Positions 33,171 through 42,062 of a DNA stretch of 64,000 bases are shown here, piece by piece; position 1 is the first letter of the stretch, and every line of letters begins with the position of its first letter. The stretch is taken from the NCBI RefSeq assembly GCF_020103695.1, contig NZ_JAHXBF010000003.1, positions 62,001 to 126,000 of the forward strand, read 5' to 3'. A model generated the notes under the pieces. That model saw nothing but the letters and a program-made list of their open reading frames with translations. It did not search any database and had not been told where the DNA came from. The stretch comes from Hyalangium versicolor. GTDB lineage: Bacteria; Myxococcota; Myxococcia; Myxococcales; Myxococcaceae. A program made the position numbers and the translations under genes.

Positions 33171-34430
33171 GTGCGGGTTCTTCTCCTGGGCTCCGGGGGC
33201 CGCGAGCACGCGCTCGCATGGAAGCTGGCGCAGAGCCCGAAGTTGTCGGCGCTGCTGTGTGGCCCCGGCAACCCCGGCACGGTGAGGCTGGGGCGCAACG
33301 TTCCGCTGAAGGCCGACGCTCCTGACGCGGTGGCGCAGCTCGCGCGCCAGGAGAAGGTGGATCTGGTGGTGGTGGGGCCCGAGGCGCCGCTGGTGGCGGG
33401 CGTGGCGGATGCGCTCGCGGCGGCCGGGATCCCCTGCTTCGGTCCGGTGGCCGCGGCCGCGCGGCTGGAGGGCTCCAAGGCGTTCGCCAAGGAGATCATG
33501 GCCGAGGCGGGTGTGCCCACTGCGGACTTCCAGGTCTTCACGGACGTGGGGGCGGCGGAGGCCTACGCCGTGGCCAAGGGAAAGATCGTCGTCAAGGCGG
33601 ACGGTCTGGCGGCGGGCAAGGGCGTCATCGTCGCGCCGGATGCCGAGGCGGCCCGGGCGGCGGTTCGCACCGTGGGCGCCATGGGCGCGGCGGGCCAGCA
33701 GATGGTGCTGGAGGAGCTGCTGGAAGGGGAGGAGGTCTCCGTCATCGCGCTGTGCGACGGCGAGCGGTACGCACTGCTGTCTCCCGCGCAGGATCACAAG
33801 CGGGTGGGCGAGGGTGACACAGGGCCCAACACTGGTGGCATGGGTGCGTACTGCCCGGCGCCGTTCCTTTCGGGCGAGGCGTTGGAGCAGGTGGGCGAGC
33901 GTGTCATCGCTCCGGTGCTGGCGGTGATGCGGCGGCGGGGGACTCCCTTCAAGGGGGCGCTCTACGCGGGACTGATGCTGACCCGGAGCGGACCCAAGGT
34001 GCTCGAGTTCAACGCACGGTTGGGGGATCCCGAGACGCAGGTGCTGATGCTTCAGCTCGGAGAGGATCTGCTGCCGTTGCTGGAGGACTGCGCGCACGGG
34101 CGGCTGCGACAGCGCGCGCTGGTGCAGGCTCCGGGAGCATCCGTGGGCGTGGTGCTGGCAGCGGAGGGCTATCCGGACACGCCGCGGCGAGGCCAGCGGA
34201 TCGACGGCGTGGACAGCGTGCCCGCGGGTGTCACGGTCTTCATGGCCGGAGTGGAATCGAAGGACGGGGCGCTCGTCACGGCGGGAGGCCGTGTGCTGAC
34301 GGTGTGCGCGCGCGGAGAGGACCTGGCTCGGGCGCGTGAGCAGGCCTATGCCGCCATCTCGGGTATCCGCTTCGAGGGCATGCACTTCCGCCGGGACATC
34401 GGCGCGCGAGGGCTGCGCGCTTCGCCGTGA
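33171..34430 (+). CDS. purD: Phosphoribosylamine-glycine ligase (GAR synthetase)
   Basis: A 419-residue ATP-grasp enzyme joining phosphoribosylamine and glycine in purine synthesis. The GTG at 33171 gives the conserved N terminus VRVLLLGSGGREHALAWKLAQ. Also visible are GPEAPLVAG.AD, FGP...AA.LE.SK.F.K (ATP-grasp entry), VVKADGLAAGKGV, LEE.L.GEE.S, DHKR..EGD.GPNTGGMGA.CPAP and LEFN.R.GDPE.Q. Length is typical. A GGGGGTGAT tract overlapping the end of the previous gene serves as the ribosome site. Its TGA overlaps the GTG of lptF by four bases. Confidence 0.95.
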   Translation: MRVLLLGSGGREHALAWKLAQSPKLSALLCGPGNPGTVRLGRNVPLKADAPDAVAQLARQEKVDLVVVGPEAPLVAGVADALAAAGIPCFGPVAAAARLEGSKAFAKEIMAEAGVPTADFQVFTDVGAAEAYAVAKGKIVVKADGLAAGKGVIVAPDAEAARAAVRTVGAMGAAGQQMVLEELLEGEEVSVIALCDGERYALLSPAQDHKRVGEGDTGPNTGGMGAYCPAPFLSGEALEQVGERVIAPVLAVMRRRGTPFKGALYAGLMLTRSGPKVLEFNARLGDPETQVLMLQLGEDLLPLLEDCAHGRLRQRALVQAPGASVGVVLAAEGYPDTPRRGQRIDGVDSVPAGVTVFMAGVESKDGALVTAGGRVLTVCARGEDLARAREQAYAAISGIRFEGMHFRRDIGARGLRASP

Positions 34431-35539
34431 AGCTGCTCGCGCGCTACCTGCTGAAGGAGCTGATCGTTCCCCTGGTGGTATGGGTGGCGTTTCTGTTCCT
34501 GCTGCTCTTCGTGATGCAGTTCCTGCGTGGCACCGAGGTGCTGCTGGGCTCGGCGGTGACGCTCGGGGATGTCGGGCGGCTCATCCTTTATCTGGCGCCG
34601 CACTTCCTGGTGATGGCGTTGCCCATCGCGTTCCTGCTGGCCATCCTGCTCGGGCTCGGGCGGCTGAACGAGGATCGGGAGATCACCGCGCTCCAGGCGC
34701 TGGGGGTCAGTCCCACGCAGTTGCTCGCGGGCCCGCTCGTCATCGGCGCGGCGTTGGGTGGGCTCATGCTCCTGCTGTCCTTCACGGGCGAGCCGTGGGG
34801 ACTCTCCGCGGTGCGGGATCTGGTCAACGAGGTCATCAAGAAGAACGTCGCCGGCGACGTGAAGTCCGGCGTCTTCTACGAGGACCTGAGCGATCTGACG
34901 CTCTATGCGGAGCGCGTGTCCCGCGAGGGAGAGCAGTGGACCCATGTGTTGCTGCATGACGATCGCGAGCCCTCCTCGCCGCTGCTGGTGCTGGCCCAGA
35001 CGGGGCGGATGAGCACCAGCGGCAACGAGGATGCGCTGCGGCTGGTGCTGCGCGATGGCGAGGTGCATCGTGCCAACCGCACGACCACGGATTACAGCTT
35101 GCTGCGCTTCGAGCAGGGAGAGATCTCCGTGGGGCTGGGCGGGTCGATCAACCGCAAGAACCGGTTCCGTTCTCCCAAGGAGGAGATGACGCCCGGCGAG
35201 CTGCTTCAGGTGGCGGAGGAGGCCGAGAAGAGCGGAGGAGATCCGCGCCCGTTCCTCATGTCGCTGCACAGCCGGCTGGGCAACGCGGTGGCACCGCTGT
35301 CCTTCGCTCTGCTGGGTACGCCCCTGGCGCTCGGGAGGCGGCAATCGGGGAGGGCGTGGGGCTACCTGCTGACGTTGGGCGGCTATGTGCTCTTCTATCT
35401 GCTGAGCCGTGGGTTCGAGACCCTGGGCAACCAGGGAAAGATGCCTGTGCTGCTGGCTGGCCAGCTGGCCAACGTCATCTTCATCGCGCTGGGCGTGTTC
35501 GCGATGTGGCGAGTGAGCCGCTCGGGGACGGCGCGGTGA
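34427..35539 (+). CDS. lptF: LPS export ABC transporter permease LptF
   Basis: A 370-residue inner-membrane permease. Three hydrophobic segments near the N terminus (~10-115) and three near the C terminus (~285-360) bracket a large beta-rich periplasmic domain, the LptF/LptG layout. Family motifs include the N-terminal RYLLKEL, PIAFLLAILLGLGRLNEDREITAL and a late GTPLAL..R.GRA.G. LptF works with LptG and the ATPase LptB to extract lipopolysaccharide and pass it to LptC/LptA. Its GTG overlaps purD's stop and its stop overlaps the lptG start, so the three are translationally coupled. lptB is not in the window. Confidence 0.9.
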   Translation: MKLLARYLLKELIVPLVVWVAFLFLLLFVMQFLRGTEVLLGSAVTLGDVGRLILYLAPHFLVMALPIAFLLAILLGLGRLNEDREITALQALGVSPTQLLAGPLVIGAALGGLMLLLSFTGEPWGLSAVRDLVNEVIKKNVAGDVKSGVFYEDLSDLTLYAERVSREGEQWTHVLLHDDREPSSPLLVLAQTGRMSTSGNEDALRLVLRDGEVHRANRTTTDYSLLRFEQGEISVGLGGSINRKNRFRSPKEEMTPGELLQVAEEAEKSGGDPRPFLMSLHSRLGNAVAPLSFALLGTPLALGRRQSGRAWGYLLTLGGYVLFYLLSRGFETLGNQGKMPVLLAGQLANVIFIALGVFAMWRVSRSGTAR

Positions 35540-36660
35540 CGAAGACGCTCTTCTTCTACGTGGTGCGCAGCTACCTGCGCTCCGTGGTGGGGATCCTCGC
35601 CGCCGTGCTGACGGTCTTCCTCGTGGTGGACTTCGTGGACAGGTCTCGGGCCTACACGGGCGAGGGATGGGTCTGGGACGTGATGCGCCTGTACGCCAAC
35701 AAGGCGCTCGTGGCGACGCAGCAACTGGGCCCGGCGGCGCTGCTGCTGGCCGCGGGCGCCACGGTCTCCACGTTCCGCAAGCGGGGCGAGGTGACGGCGC
35801 TGCGTGCGCTGACCTTCGGGCCTGCGTCCCTCTATGTGCCCATTGGATTGTGCGCGCTGTCCCTGTGTCTGGGGCTCATCGCCTTCGATGAGACGGTGGT
35901 GGTGAAGGCCGGCCGGCGGGTGGACGAGATCACCACCCAGCGCTTCAACCGGTGGGGCGACTGGCGCCTCTATTACACCCCCAAGCAGTGGTTCCGGCGC
36001 GGCGAGCACGTCTTCTTCCTTCGGGCTGGCAGTGCGGAGGAGGGCTTCCGGGACGTGGCCATCCTGACGCTCACGCCTGATTTCAAGCTCTCGCGCCGGG
36101 TGGATGCCGAGGCCATGTATCCGCTGGAGGGGACCCGGTGGAAGCTCACCGGCGTGGTGGAGCGCTCGTTCTCTCCGGATGGTCGCACGCAGGTTCGCTC
36201 GTTGGCGGAGACCGAGTACGATCTGGGAGTGCCCTCGCACTCGTTCCGAATTCGCCCAGGGCGGCCCGAGCAGATGCGCTCGGATGAGCTGCGGGAACAG
36301 ATCGTTGCGCGCGCGGAGGTGGGGCTGGCCTCTCGTCAGTATGAGCTGGCGCTGCACAACCGCTTCGCCTACCCCGTGGCGGGCTTCCCCGCGGCGCTAT
36401 TGGCGGTGGGGCTGGCGCTGCGGCCGAATCGCCGGGGCCACCTGACGGCGGCCATCGTGGAAGGGTTGCTCATCACCGTGGCGATGTGGGGCCTGATGGT
36501 GGTGTGCCGCACGTTGGTGATGACGGAGCGGTTGGCGCCCTCCATAGCAGCCTGGCTGCCGACGATCGTGTTGAGCCTGGCGGCGGGGTTTCTCTGGCTG
36601 CGGCGCGAGGGGTTGTTGTACCTGCCTCGGCGACGGGAGTTGGCGAGCCCGGCTCGATAG
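35536..36660 (+). CDS. lptG: LPS export ABC transporter permease LptG
   Basis: A 374-residue partner of LptF with the same six-segment layout. The N terminus has YVVRSYLRSVVGILAAVLTVFLVVDFVDR, followed by the cytoplasmic coupling motif FRKRGEVTALRALTFGP that contacts LptB. The periplasmic beta-jellyroll lies at ~110-250, with NRFAYPVAGFPAALLAVGLAL after it. I start it at GTG 35536, overlapping lptF by four bases; a longer frame from 35356 lies within lptF and lacks the conserved start. Lipopolysaccharide passes through the LptF/LptG cavity during export. Confidence 0.9.
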   Translation: MTKTLFFYVVRSYLRSVVGILAAVLTVFLVVDFVDRSRAYTGEGWVWDVMRLYANKALVATQQLGPAALLLAAGATVSTFRKRGEVTALRALTFGPASLYVPIGLCALSLCLGLIAFDETVVVKAGRRVDEITTQRFNRWGDWRLYYTPKQWFRRGEHVFFLRAGSAEEGFRDVAILTLTPDFKLSRRVDAEAMYPLEGTRWKLTGVVERSFSPDGRTQVRSLAETEYDLGVPSHSFRIRPGRPEQMRSDELREQIVARAEVGLASRQYELALHNRFAYPVAGFPAALLAVGLALRPNRRGHLTAAIVEGLLITVAMWGLMVVCRTLVMTERLAPSIAAWLPTIVLSLAAGFLWLRREGLLYLPRRRELASPAR

Positions 36661-36756
36661 TCGGTTGACTTCTGCGAGGCAGGGTCACGTTGGCGCACAC
36701 CTCGAGCAAGGTGGTGTCGGCTGGACAGAAGGCCCTCGCTCTGGAAGAGGGAGGCC

Positions 36757-38016
36757 GTGCGTCGCGCCGTCACCATCGTCCTGGCTGTGTGGGCTGTCGG
36801 GCTCGTCCTGGCGGAGGGGCTGCAGCAACTCTGCGCGGGAGTGGCCGTGCTGTTGGCGCTCGTCCTGGCCGGACGCAGGGAATTGCGCCTGGAGCCGGAT
36901 GTGCGGGCCTACGTGCGAGCCACCCTGGCGCTGGCGCTGTGGCAGCTCGTCTCCCCGGCCGTGGCCCTTGTGACGGGAGCGGCGGAGCGGTGGCCACGGG
37001 GGGCTCGCTATGGGCAGGTGCTCGACACGGTGGCGGCGGCGGCCGTGGCGACGATCGGAACGGTCGGAGTGCCGTGGCTGCTGATCGGAGGCCTGGTAGC
37101 GGGGGGCTGGCTGGTTGCCTCGGCGCTGGGGTTGTTCCAGCACTTCGTCCTCTGGAATTGGGAACCTCCGGCCTTCCTCAAACTGAACCTGTCTCGGCTG
37201 CAGGAGAACTTCGGCACGGAGCAGGAGCCCCGCTACGCTGCGGGAGGCTTCCTCTTCCACCGGCTGCGCTTCTCTCATGGTGCGATCGCGATCCTTGGAC
37301 CGGCGCTGGCCGTGCTGGCGCGGGGCAGGGTGGCGTGGCGTCGGGGGCTGGCCGGGGTGGTGGTGTGCGCGCTGTTGCTCGCGCCCTACGCGGCCTTTGC
37401 TCGAGCCGCGCTGCTGGCCGGGTTCGCCGTGTGTGTGCTGGCGCTGTTGCTGTTGAGTCGAGGCACGGCTCGGAAGGCGGGGCTGGTGGTCGCGGCGGCC
37501 CTGGCGGTGATGGTGGCGGTGACGCCCGCATGGCGCGAGCGCATGGGCAAGGCGGCGGAGAACCTCTTTGGAGGAGAGCGGACCCTCGCCATGTCCGTGG
37601 GCTGGCGGCTCGTGAAGGCGCACCCGCTGGTGGGGGTGGGCTTCGGCAACCACAAGCCTGCCGCGCTGGCGACGCAGTCCGAGACGGGCATCACGGATCT
37701 GCTCGCCACGGATGCGCACAACCTGTGGCTCACGACCTGGGCCGAGACGGGCCTCATCGGCCTGGTGTTGCTGGCCGCCGTCCACGTGCTACTCGCCCGA
37801 GCGTTGATCCGCAGGCACCGCGCGGGCTCCCTCGCGGCCACGGGCGCGCTGCTCTCCTTCTGCGGGTTCCACATCCTCTCGTTGGTGCACTACCTGCCGT
37901 TCCATCCCAGCGTGCATCTGTCCTTCGCCTTCGTCTGGGGGCTGGGCCTGTGCCAGGGCAGCGAGGTCCTCGGTCTCCCTCGCGGTGAGGAACGCAGCAC
38001 TCCCGGCGGACCGTGA
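36757..38016 (+). CDS. O-antigen ligase family membrane protein
   Basis: A 419-residue polytopic protein with about 11 hydrophobic segments and the Wzy_C/WaaL signature loop: GWRLVKAHPLVGVGFGNHKPA, then DAHNLWLTTWAETGLIGLVLLA, whose His lies on the catalytic side. Family members join O-antigen to lipid A-core or polymerise repeat units. GAGGGAGG lies just before the GTG start. Position after lptF/lptG fits a lipopolysaccharide role, but sequence alone cannot separate ligase from polymerase. Confidence 0.83.
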   Translation: MRRAVTIVLAVWAVGLVLAEGLQQLCAGVAVLLALVLAGRRELRLEPDVRAYVRATLALALWQLVSPAVALVTGAAERWPRGARYGQVLDTVAAAAVATIGTVGVPWLLIGGLVAGGWLVASALGLFQHFVLWNWEPPAFLKLNLSRLQENFGTEQEPRYAAGGFLFHRLRFSHGAIAILGPALAVLARGRVAWRRGLAGVVVCALLLAPYAAFARAALLAGFAVCVLALLLLSRGTARKAGLVVAAALAVMVAVTPAWRERMGKAAENLFGGERTLAMSVGWRLVKAHPLVGVGFGNHKPAALATQSETGITDLLATDAHNLWLTTWAETGLIGLVLLAAVHVLLARALIRRHRAGSLAATGALLSFCGFHILSLVHYLPFHPSVHLSFAFVWGLGLCQGSEVLGLPRGEERSTPGGP

Positions 38017-38023
38017 CAGTGTT

Positions 38024-39118
38024 TCACCTGGAAGCTGCGGATTTCTCCAGCACCCGCCGGTAGACGGCGAGCGTGCGCGTGGCACAGGCATCCCACGTGT
38101 ATCGCGAAGCCCGCTCGCGGCCGTTCTCCACCAGACCCTTGCGCAGCCGGTCATCCCTCAAGAGACGCTGCACAGCATCGGTCCATGCTTGCGGATCATC
38201 CGGCGGCAGCAGGATGGCCGACTCGCCGGTGACCTCCGGTAGCGCTGACACGTTCGAAGCGAGCACCGGGCACCCCGCCGCCATCGCCTCGAGCGCGGGA
38301 AGCCCGAAGCCCTCATAGCGCGAGGGCAACAGCAGTGCCTGCGCCGCGCCATAGAAGCGGGGCATCTCCTCCTCCGGCAGTTCTGACAGCTCCACCGTGG
38401 AATCGGGGAACCCGAGTTCCTTGGCCGCTCCCTTGCCCGCCAGCAGGACGATGGGGACCGAGAGCTTCGGTGCGACCTTCGCCAGCAGCCCCAGGTTCTT
38501 GTGCGCCTTGGTGTTGCCGACCGCCGCGAGATAGCGCTCCGGGAGGCCACGTCGTTGGCGGAAGTCCTGCGCCTCGGAGGGAGTCGAAGGCTGGTAGCGC
38601 TCGTCCACGCCGGGAGCGATGACCTGGATCCGGTACGGCGTCAGGCCCAGATGCGTGGCCAGCTCGTCGCGAGAGAACTCCGACACGGTCAGCAGCGCCG
38701 AGGCTCGCTTGGCTCGCGGACCGACGATGAGCCGGTAGTAGAGCGTGTGGACCGGGCTGTAGTTCTCCGGCAGCGCCAGGTGGTTGGCATCGTGGAGCGT
38801 GGCCACCAGCCGCCCGCCCCACAGCCCCGGCAACGAGAACGAGGTGGCGTGGAAGAGATCCGGGGAGATCTCCAGCAGATCCGCCAGCAGCGTGGGCTGT
38901 TCCAGCACAGGGGACAGGAAGCCCGCGCGGGCCCGTCTCAACGGAATGGAAGGCGTGAGCGCGCCCAGATCCGAGGGCAGCCCTTCGGGAGCCGTGAGGC
39001 CCAGGAAGCTCAGGTCTGGCGCGAGCGCTGGCAGCCGCCGCGCCAGCTCCAGGGCGTAGCGCGCGATGCCGTGCATTCGGCCTCGGACCATGCGCAGGTC
39101 GATGAGGATGCTTGCCAC
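38024..39118 (-). CDS. Glycosyltransferase, GT4 family
   Basis: A 364-residue GT-B enzyme. The N-terminal half has DLR.V.GRMHGIARYALEL (acceptor side) and HDANHLALPENYSP; the C-terminal half has YLAAVGNTKAHKNL, SELPEEEMPRFYGAAQALLLPSRYEGFGLPALEAMAAGCPV (nucleotide-sugar binding with the E..GLP..E motif) and a closing helix. It starts at GTG 39118 with only a weak Shine-Dalgarno. It converges with the O-antigen ligase gene, their stops being 7 bases apart. Probably acts on lipopolysaccharide or exopolysaccharide; donor sugar unknown. Confidence 0.88.
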   Translation of the reverse strand: MASILIDLRMVRGRMHGIARYALELARRLPALAPDLSFLGLTAPEGLPSDLGALTPSIPLRRARAGFLSPVLEQPTLLADLLEISPDLFHATSFSLPGLWGGRLVATLHDANHLALPENYSPVHTLYYRLIVGPRAKRASALLTVSEFSRDELATHLGLTPYRIQVIAPGVDERYQPSTPSEAQDFRQRRGLPERYLAAVGNTKAHKNLGLLAKVAPKLSVPIVLLAGKGAAKELGFPDSTVELSELPEEEMPRFYGAAQALLLPSRYEGFGLPALEAMAAGCPVLASNVSALPEVTGESAILLPPDDPQAWTDAVQRLLRDDRLRKGLVENGRERASRYTWDACATRTLAVYRRVLEKSAASR

Positions 39119-39330
39119 GGTTCACGGCGTAGCACACGCAGCGCCAGGGCGGGGAAGGGCTCGCAAAAACCCTCGGAAATACACGTTCGGGAAGATCGGC
39201 GGCGGCCCTCGTTCAAGGAGCAACACCGGGATTTTCCCTGGGAGGGCGATTCGCCCTCGCACGAAGGGAGACCCCGGTTGCAGTCGGTGGCGAGGCTGGC
39301 CGCCTGAGGAACAGCGTCAGGGCAGGGCGC

Positions 39331-40536
39331 TCAGGGGATGCGCTTGAGGGTGAAGCGGGAGTTCACCTTCGTGCCGCCCGCGCCCCCGCTCATGCCGCCC
39401 ATTGCCATCTCGGAGGCCAGGGTGCCGCTGAGGTTCAGCAGCTTGCCCGCGGCCACGTCGAACCCTGCAGTGACGTCCAGGTCCGTCTTCACCCCGCCCA
39501 TCGGCGCGTCGCCCGCGGCCATCGCATCCTGGGTCGGCGAGCTGCTGCCCATGTTCATGCCGCCCATGTTCATGCCACCCATGTTCATGCCGCCCATGTT
39601 CATGCCGCCCATCTGGGGGTTCTCGCCTTCGACGTCCGCGCCGCCGAGTGCCTCATCCTCGGAGGGAGACGGAGCCGCGGCGGCCTTCTTGCCCGGCTTG
39701 CGAGCGGCTCCGGTCTGCTCGGCAGGGGCGGAGGCCTCCACCTTGCTCCCATCCATCCAGGTCCGGAACTTCGCGACTTTACCCTCGAGCGCGGCCAGCT
39801 CCACGTGGATGGTGCCCATCGGCATGGTCACGTCCACGCGCTTGCCAGGATCCATATTGCCATCGGGGAGCACCATCATCTCGAAGATCTGCTTGGGGAG
39901 GACATCGACGCCCGGGTCCTCCTCTTTGATGGTCACCTTCTTGAGCGCGGGGGGGCGCTCGGTCGTCTTCATGGAGGCGGTGACCTTGCCCGTCTTCGGA
40001 TCGACGGAGGCGACCAGATCGACCTGCTGATTCCCCAGGGTTGTGGAGGAAGAGACGCCGTTCGGTCCCACCTGCGTCTTGTGGACGCCGACGAACATCT
40101 GATCATCCCGCTGGTACACGGTGACCATCTGGAAGAACTTCGCGCGGCCCTTGCGATCGACCTCGGCCTTCACCACGCGCGCGGCCGGAGGGATCTGGCT
40201 GATGCTCGCGACCTTGTTTCCGCCCTGGAAGAAGTCCAGCTTCTCCACGGTGAGTTCGACGTCGGCCGTGCCGTCCTTCCGGACCGCGAGCACCTTCTCG
40301 GTGAAGGTCGTCTGGAGCTTCATCTGCATGCCGGCCGCGCCCATGGCTCCCATGCCTGGCATGCCAGGCATCCCCGGCATTCCGCCACCCATCGCCATGG
40401 TGAAGGTGGTGTCGTCCTCGTAGCTGAAGTGGTGCTTGTCGCCCTTCTTCCACTGGTAGTTGAGCTCCACCGCGAAGGCAGAGGTCGATACGAAGGATGC
40501 GAGACACGCGGCGAGGACACGAGACTTTCGAAACAT
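39331..40536 (-). CDS. Exported Met/Gly-rich protein of unknown function
   Basis: A 401-residue protein with signal peptide MFRKSRVLAACLASFVSTSAFA; the ATG at 40536 is preferred to the frame open to 40632. The mature part begins with beta strands (VELNYQWKKGDKHHFSYEDD) and soon shows a GMPGMPGMPGMGAMG tract. A larger beta-rich domain covers ~80-285. Near residue 330 come four tandem copies of a five-residue MGGMN unit, encoded by 15-bp DNA repeats (~39548-39612). The C-terminal ~70 residues are again beta-rich. Met-rich tracts can bind Cu(I), but there is no other sign of a metal role. It lies between two glycosyltransferase genes. No family recognised. Confidence 0.75.
   Translation of the reverse strand: MFRKSRVLAACLASFVSTSAFAVELNYQWKKGDKHHFSYEDDTTFTMAMGGGMPGMPGMPGMGAMGAAGMQMKLQTTFTEKVLAVRKDGTADVELTVEKLDFFQGGNKVASISQIPPAARVVKAEVDRKGRAKFFQMVTVYQRDDQMFVGVHKTQVGPNGVSSSTTLGNQQVDLVASVDPKTGKVTASMKTTERPPALKKVTIKEEDPGVDVLPKQIFEMMVLPDGNMDPGKRVDVTMPMGTIHVELAALEGKVAKFRTWMDGSKVEASAPAEQTGAARKPGKKAAAAPSPSEDEALGGADVEGENPQMGGMNMGGMNMGGMNMGGMNMGSSSPTQDAMAAGDAPMGGVKTDLDVTAGFDVAAGKLLNLSGTLASEMAMGGMSGGAGGTKVNSRFTLKRIP
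39548..39612 (-). repeat. 15-bp tandem repeat coding for MGGMN units
   Basis: Four near-identical 15-bp units within the coding region of the Met/Gly-rich exported protein, in phase with the reading frame. Such short in-frame repeats change copy number readily by slippage. Confidence 0.75.
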
Positions 40537-40712
40537 CGAGGAGAACTCCGAGCGAGAGGTGAAGCGGTGTGGGGTGTGGTGGAGAGCGGCGTGAGGCGCA
40601 ACGGCACGCTGCCCGCGCCACGCTAGCTCCATACGGCACGATCAGGTGTGTATTCATGTGCACTCGCCGTGAGGCAGTGGCGTGCCCGCTCCTGAGTGCT
40701 AGAAGGACCCCC

Positions 40713-41846
40713 GTGAAGGTCGCCCTCGTCCATGACTGGCTCGTCACCCTGCGCGGCGGAGAGCGCGTCCTCGAAGCCCTCTGCGAGCTGTTCCCCGACG
40801 CCGACGTCTACACCCTTATCCATCAGCCCGGGACGATGCCGCCCACCATCGAAAACCGGCGCATCTACACCTCGTTCCTCCAGCGGATCCCCGGCATCCA
40901 CACTCGCTACCGGCACTTCCTCCCGCTCTTCCCTCGCGCCATCGAGTCCTTCCACCTCGAGGGCTATGATCTCGTGCTCTCCTCCAGCCACTGCGTGGCC
41001 AAGGGGATCCGCAAGCCTCCCGGTGCGAAGCACCTCGGGTACATCCACGCGCCCATGCGCTACATGTGGGATCTCTTCGATGACTACTTCGGGCCGGGAC
41101 GCGCCTCGAGGCCCGTGCGCGCGGCCGCGCTCGCCGTGAGGCCGTGGCTCCAGCACTGGGATCGGAAGAGCTCCGCGGGCGTGGATCGCTTCCTCGCCAA
41201 CAGCCGCAACATCGCCGCGAAGATCCATCGCTTCTGGGATCGTGACGCGGGTGTCGTCCACCCTCCCGTGGATCTCGAGCGCTTCTGCGCCGCCTCCCTC
41301 AATGGCACTGGCCGAGGCGGGTACTTCCTCTGGCTCGGAGCGTTCGCGCCATACAAGCGGCTCGACATCGCCCTGGAGGCCTTCCGCACCCTCGACAGGC
41401 CGCTGTGGGTCGTCGGCTCGGGGCAGGAGGCCTCGAAGCTCACCTCCGGCCCGCTCCCTCCGCACATCCGCTTCCTGGGCAATGTGCCGGACTCGGAAGT
41501 CCCCGCCCTCTACCGCGATGCCCGAGCGCTTCTCTTCACCGGCGAGGAGGACTTCGGCCTCACCCCCTTGGAAGCCCAGGCGACCGGCCGCCCCGTCATC
41601 GCCTACGCCAAGGGCGGAGTGCTGGAGACCGTCACCCCTCGCACCGGGCTCTTCTTCTCGGAGCAGACTCCCGCCGCACTCACTGCCGCGGTGCGCCAGT
41701 TCGATGCCTGGGAAGCCGACTTCCGCCCCGAGGAGGCTCGCGCCCAGGCCCGTCGCTTCTCCAAGGCCGCCTTCCAGCGCGGGATCATGGCCGAGGTGGA
41801 GGCGCTGCTCGGCTCGCCTGCTTCCTCACACGCCAGCCAGCTCTGA
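40713..41846 (+). CDS. Glycosyltransferase, GT4 family
   Basis: A 377-residue GT-B enzyme. It begins at GTG 40713 with AGAAGGA upstream, giving VKVALVHDWLVTLRGGERVLEALCELFPDADVYTL, the characteristic acceptor-domain start of this subgroup. Further features are GYIHAPMRYMWDLF, LWLGAFAPYKRLDIALEAF and LLFTGEEDFGLTPLEAQATGRPVIAYAKGG. Homologues commonly act in exopolysaccharide or O-antigen assembly. It lies 216 bp before the exoE-like initiating transferase on the same strand, which supports a role in the same polysaccharide. Confidence 0.88.
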   Translation: MKVALVHDWLVTLRGGERVLEALCELFPDADVYTLIHQPGTMPPTIENRRIYTSFLQRIPGIHTRYRHFLPLFPRAIESFHLEGYDLVLSSSHCVAKGIRKPPGAKHLGYIHAPMRYMWDLFDDYFGPGRASRPVRAAALAVRPWLQHWDRKSSAGVDRFLANSRNIAAKIHRFWDRDAGVVHPPVDLERFCAASLNGTGRGGYFLWLGAFAPYKRLDIALEAFRTLDRPLWVVGSGQEASKLTSGPLPPHIRFLGNVPDSEVPALYRDARALLFTGEEDFGLTPLEAQATGRPVIAYAKGGVLETVTPRTGLFFSEQTPAALTAAVRQFDAWEADFRPEEARAQARRFSKAAFQRGIMAEVEALLGSPASSHASQL

Positions 41847-41867
41847 CAGCCGTGCCAGGGGGCTCTC

Positions 41868-41887
41868 CGTTTTCCACTTGGGAAACG
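41868..41887 (+). terminator. Possible weak terminator or hairpin
   Basis: An 8-bp stem with one G-U pair, 41868-41875 with 41880-41887, around a four-base loop, 21 bases past the stop of the glycosyltransferase gene. No U-run follows, so termination is uncertain. Confidence 0.3.
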
Positions 41888-42062
41888 CAGCCTCCACATC
41901 GGGTGCCCTCCAGGGCAGGGGGGCAACCCGTTGGTTTCACGGGCCTTTCCGTGCTAGGAGGCCCCCGCGCTCCAGCTGTCTCGCAGAGGACACCTCCGCG
42001 AGAAAAGGTGCGAGAATTGCAACGGCGGAGCCGTTCGTCCGGCAGGCCACAGGAGTTCCGGC

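Noticed and set aside
28853..33541. A 1562-residue open frame on the minus strand
   Set aside because: It is antisense to purH, the TPR gene and purD, which have strong family matches. Long antisense frames are expected in GC-rich DNA.
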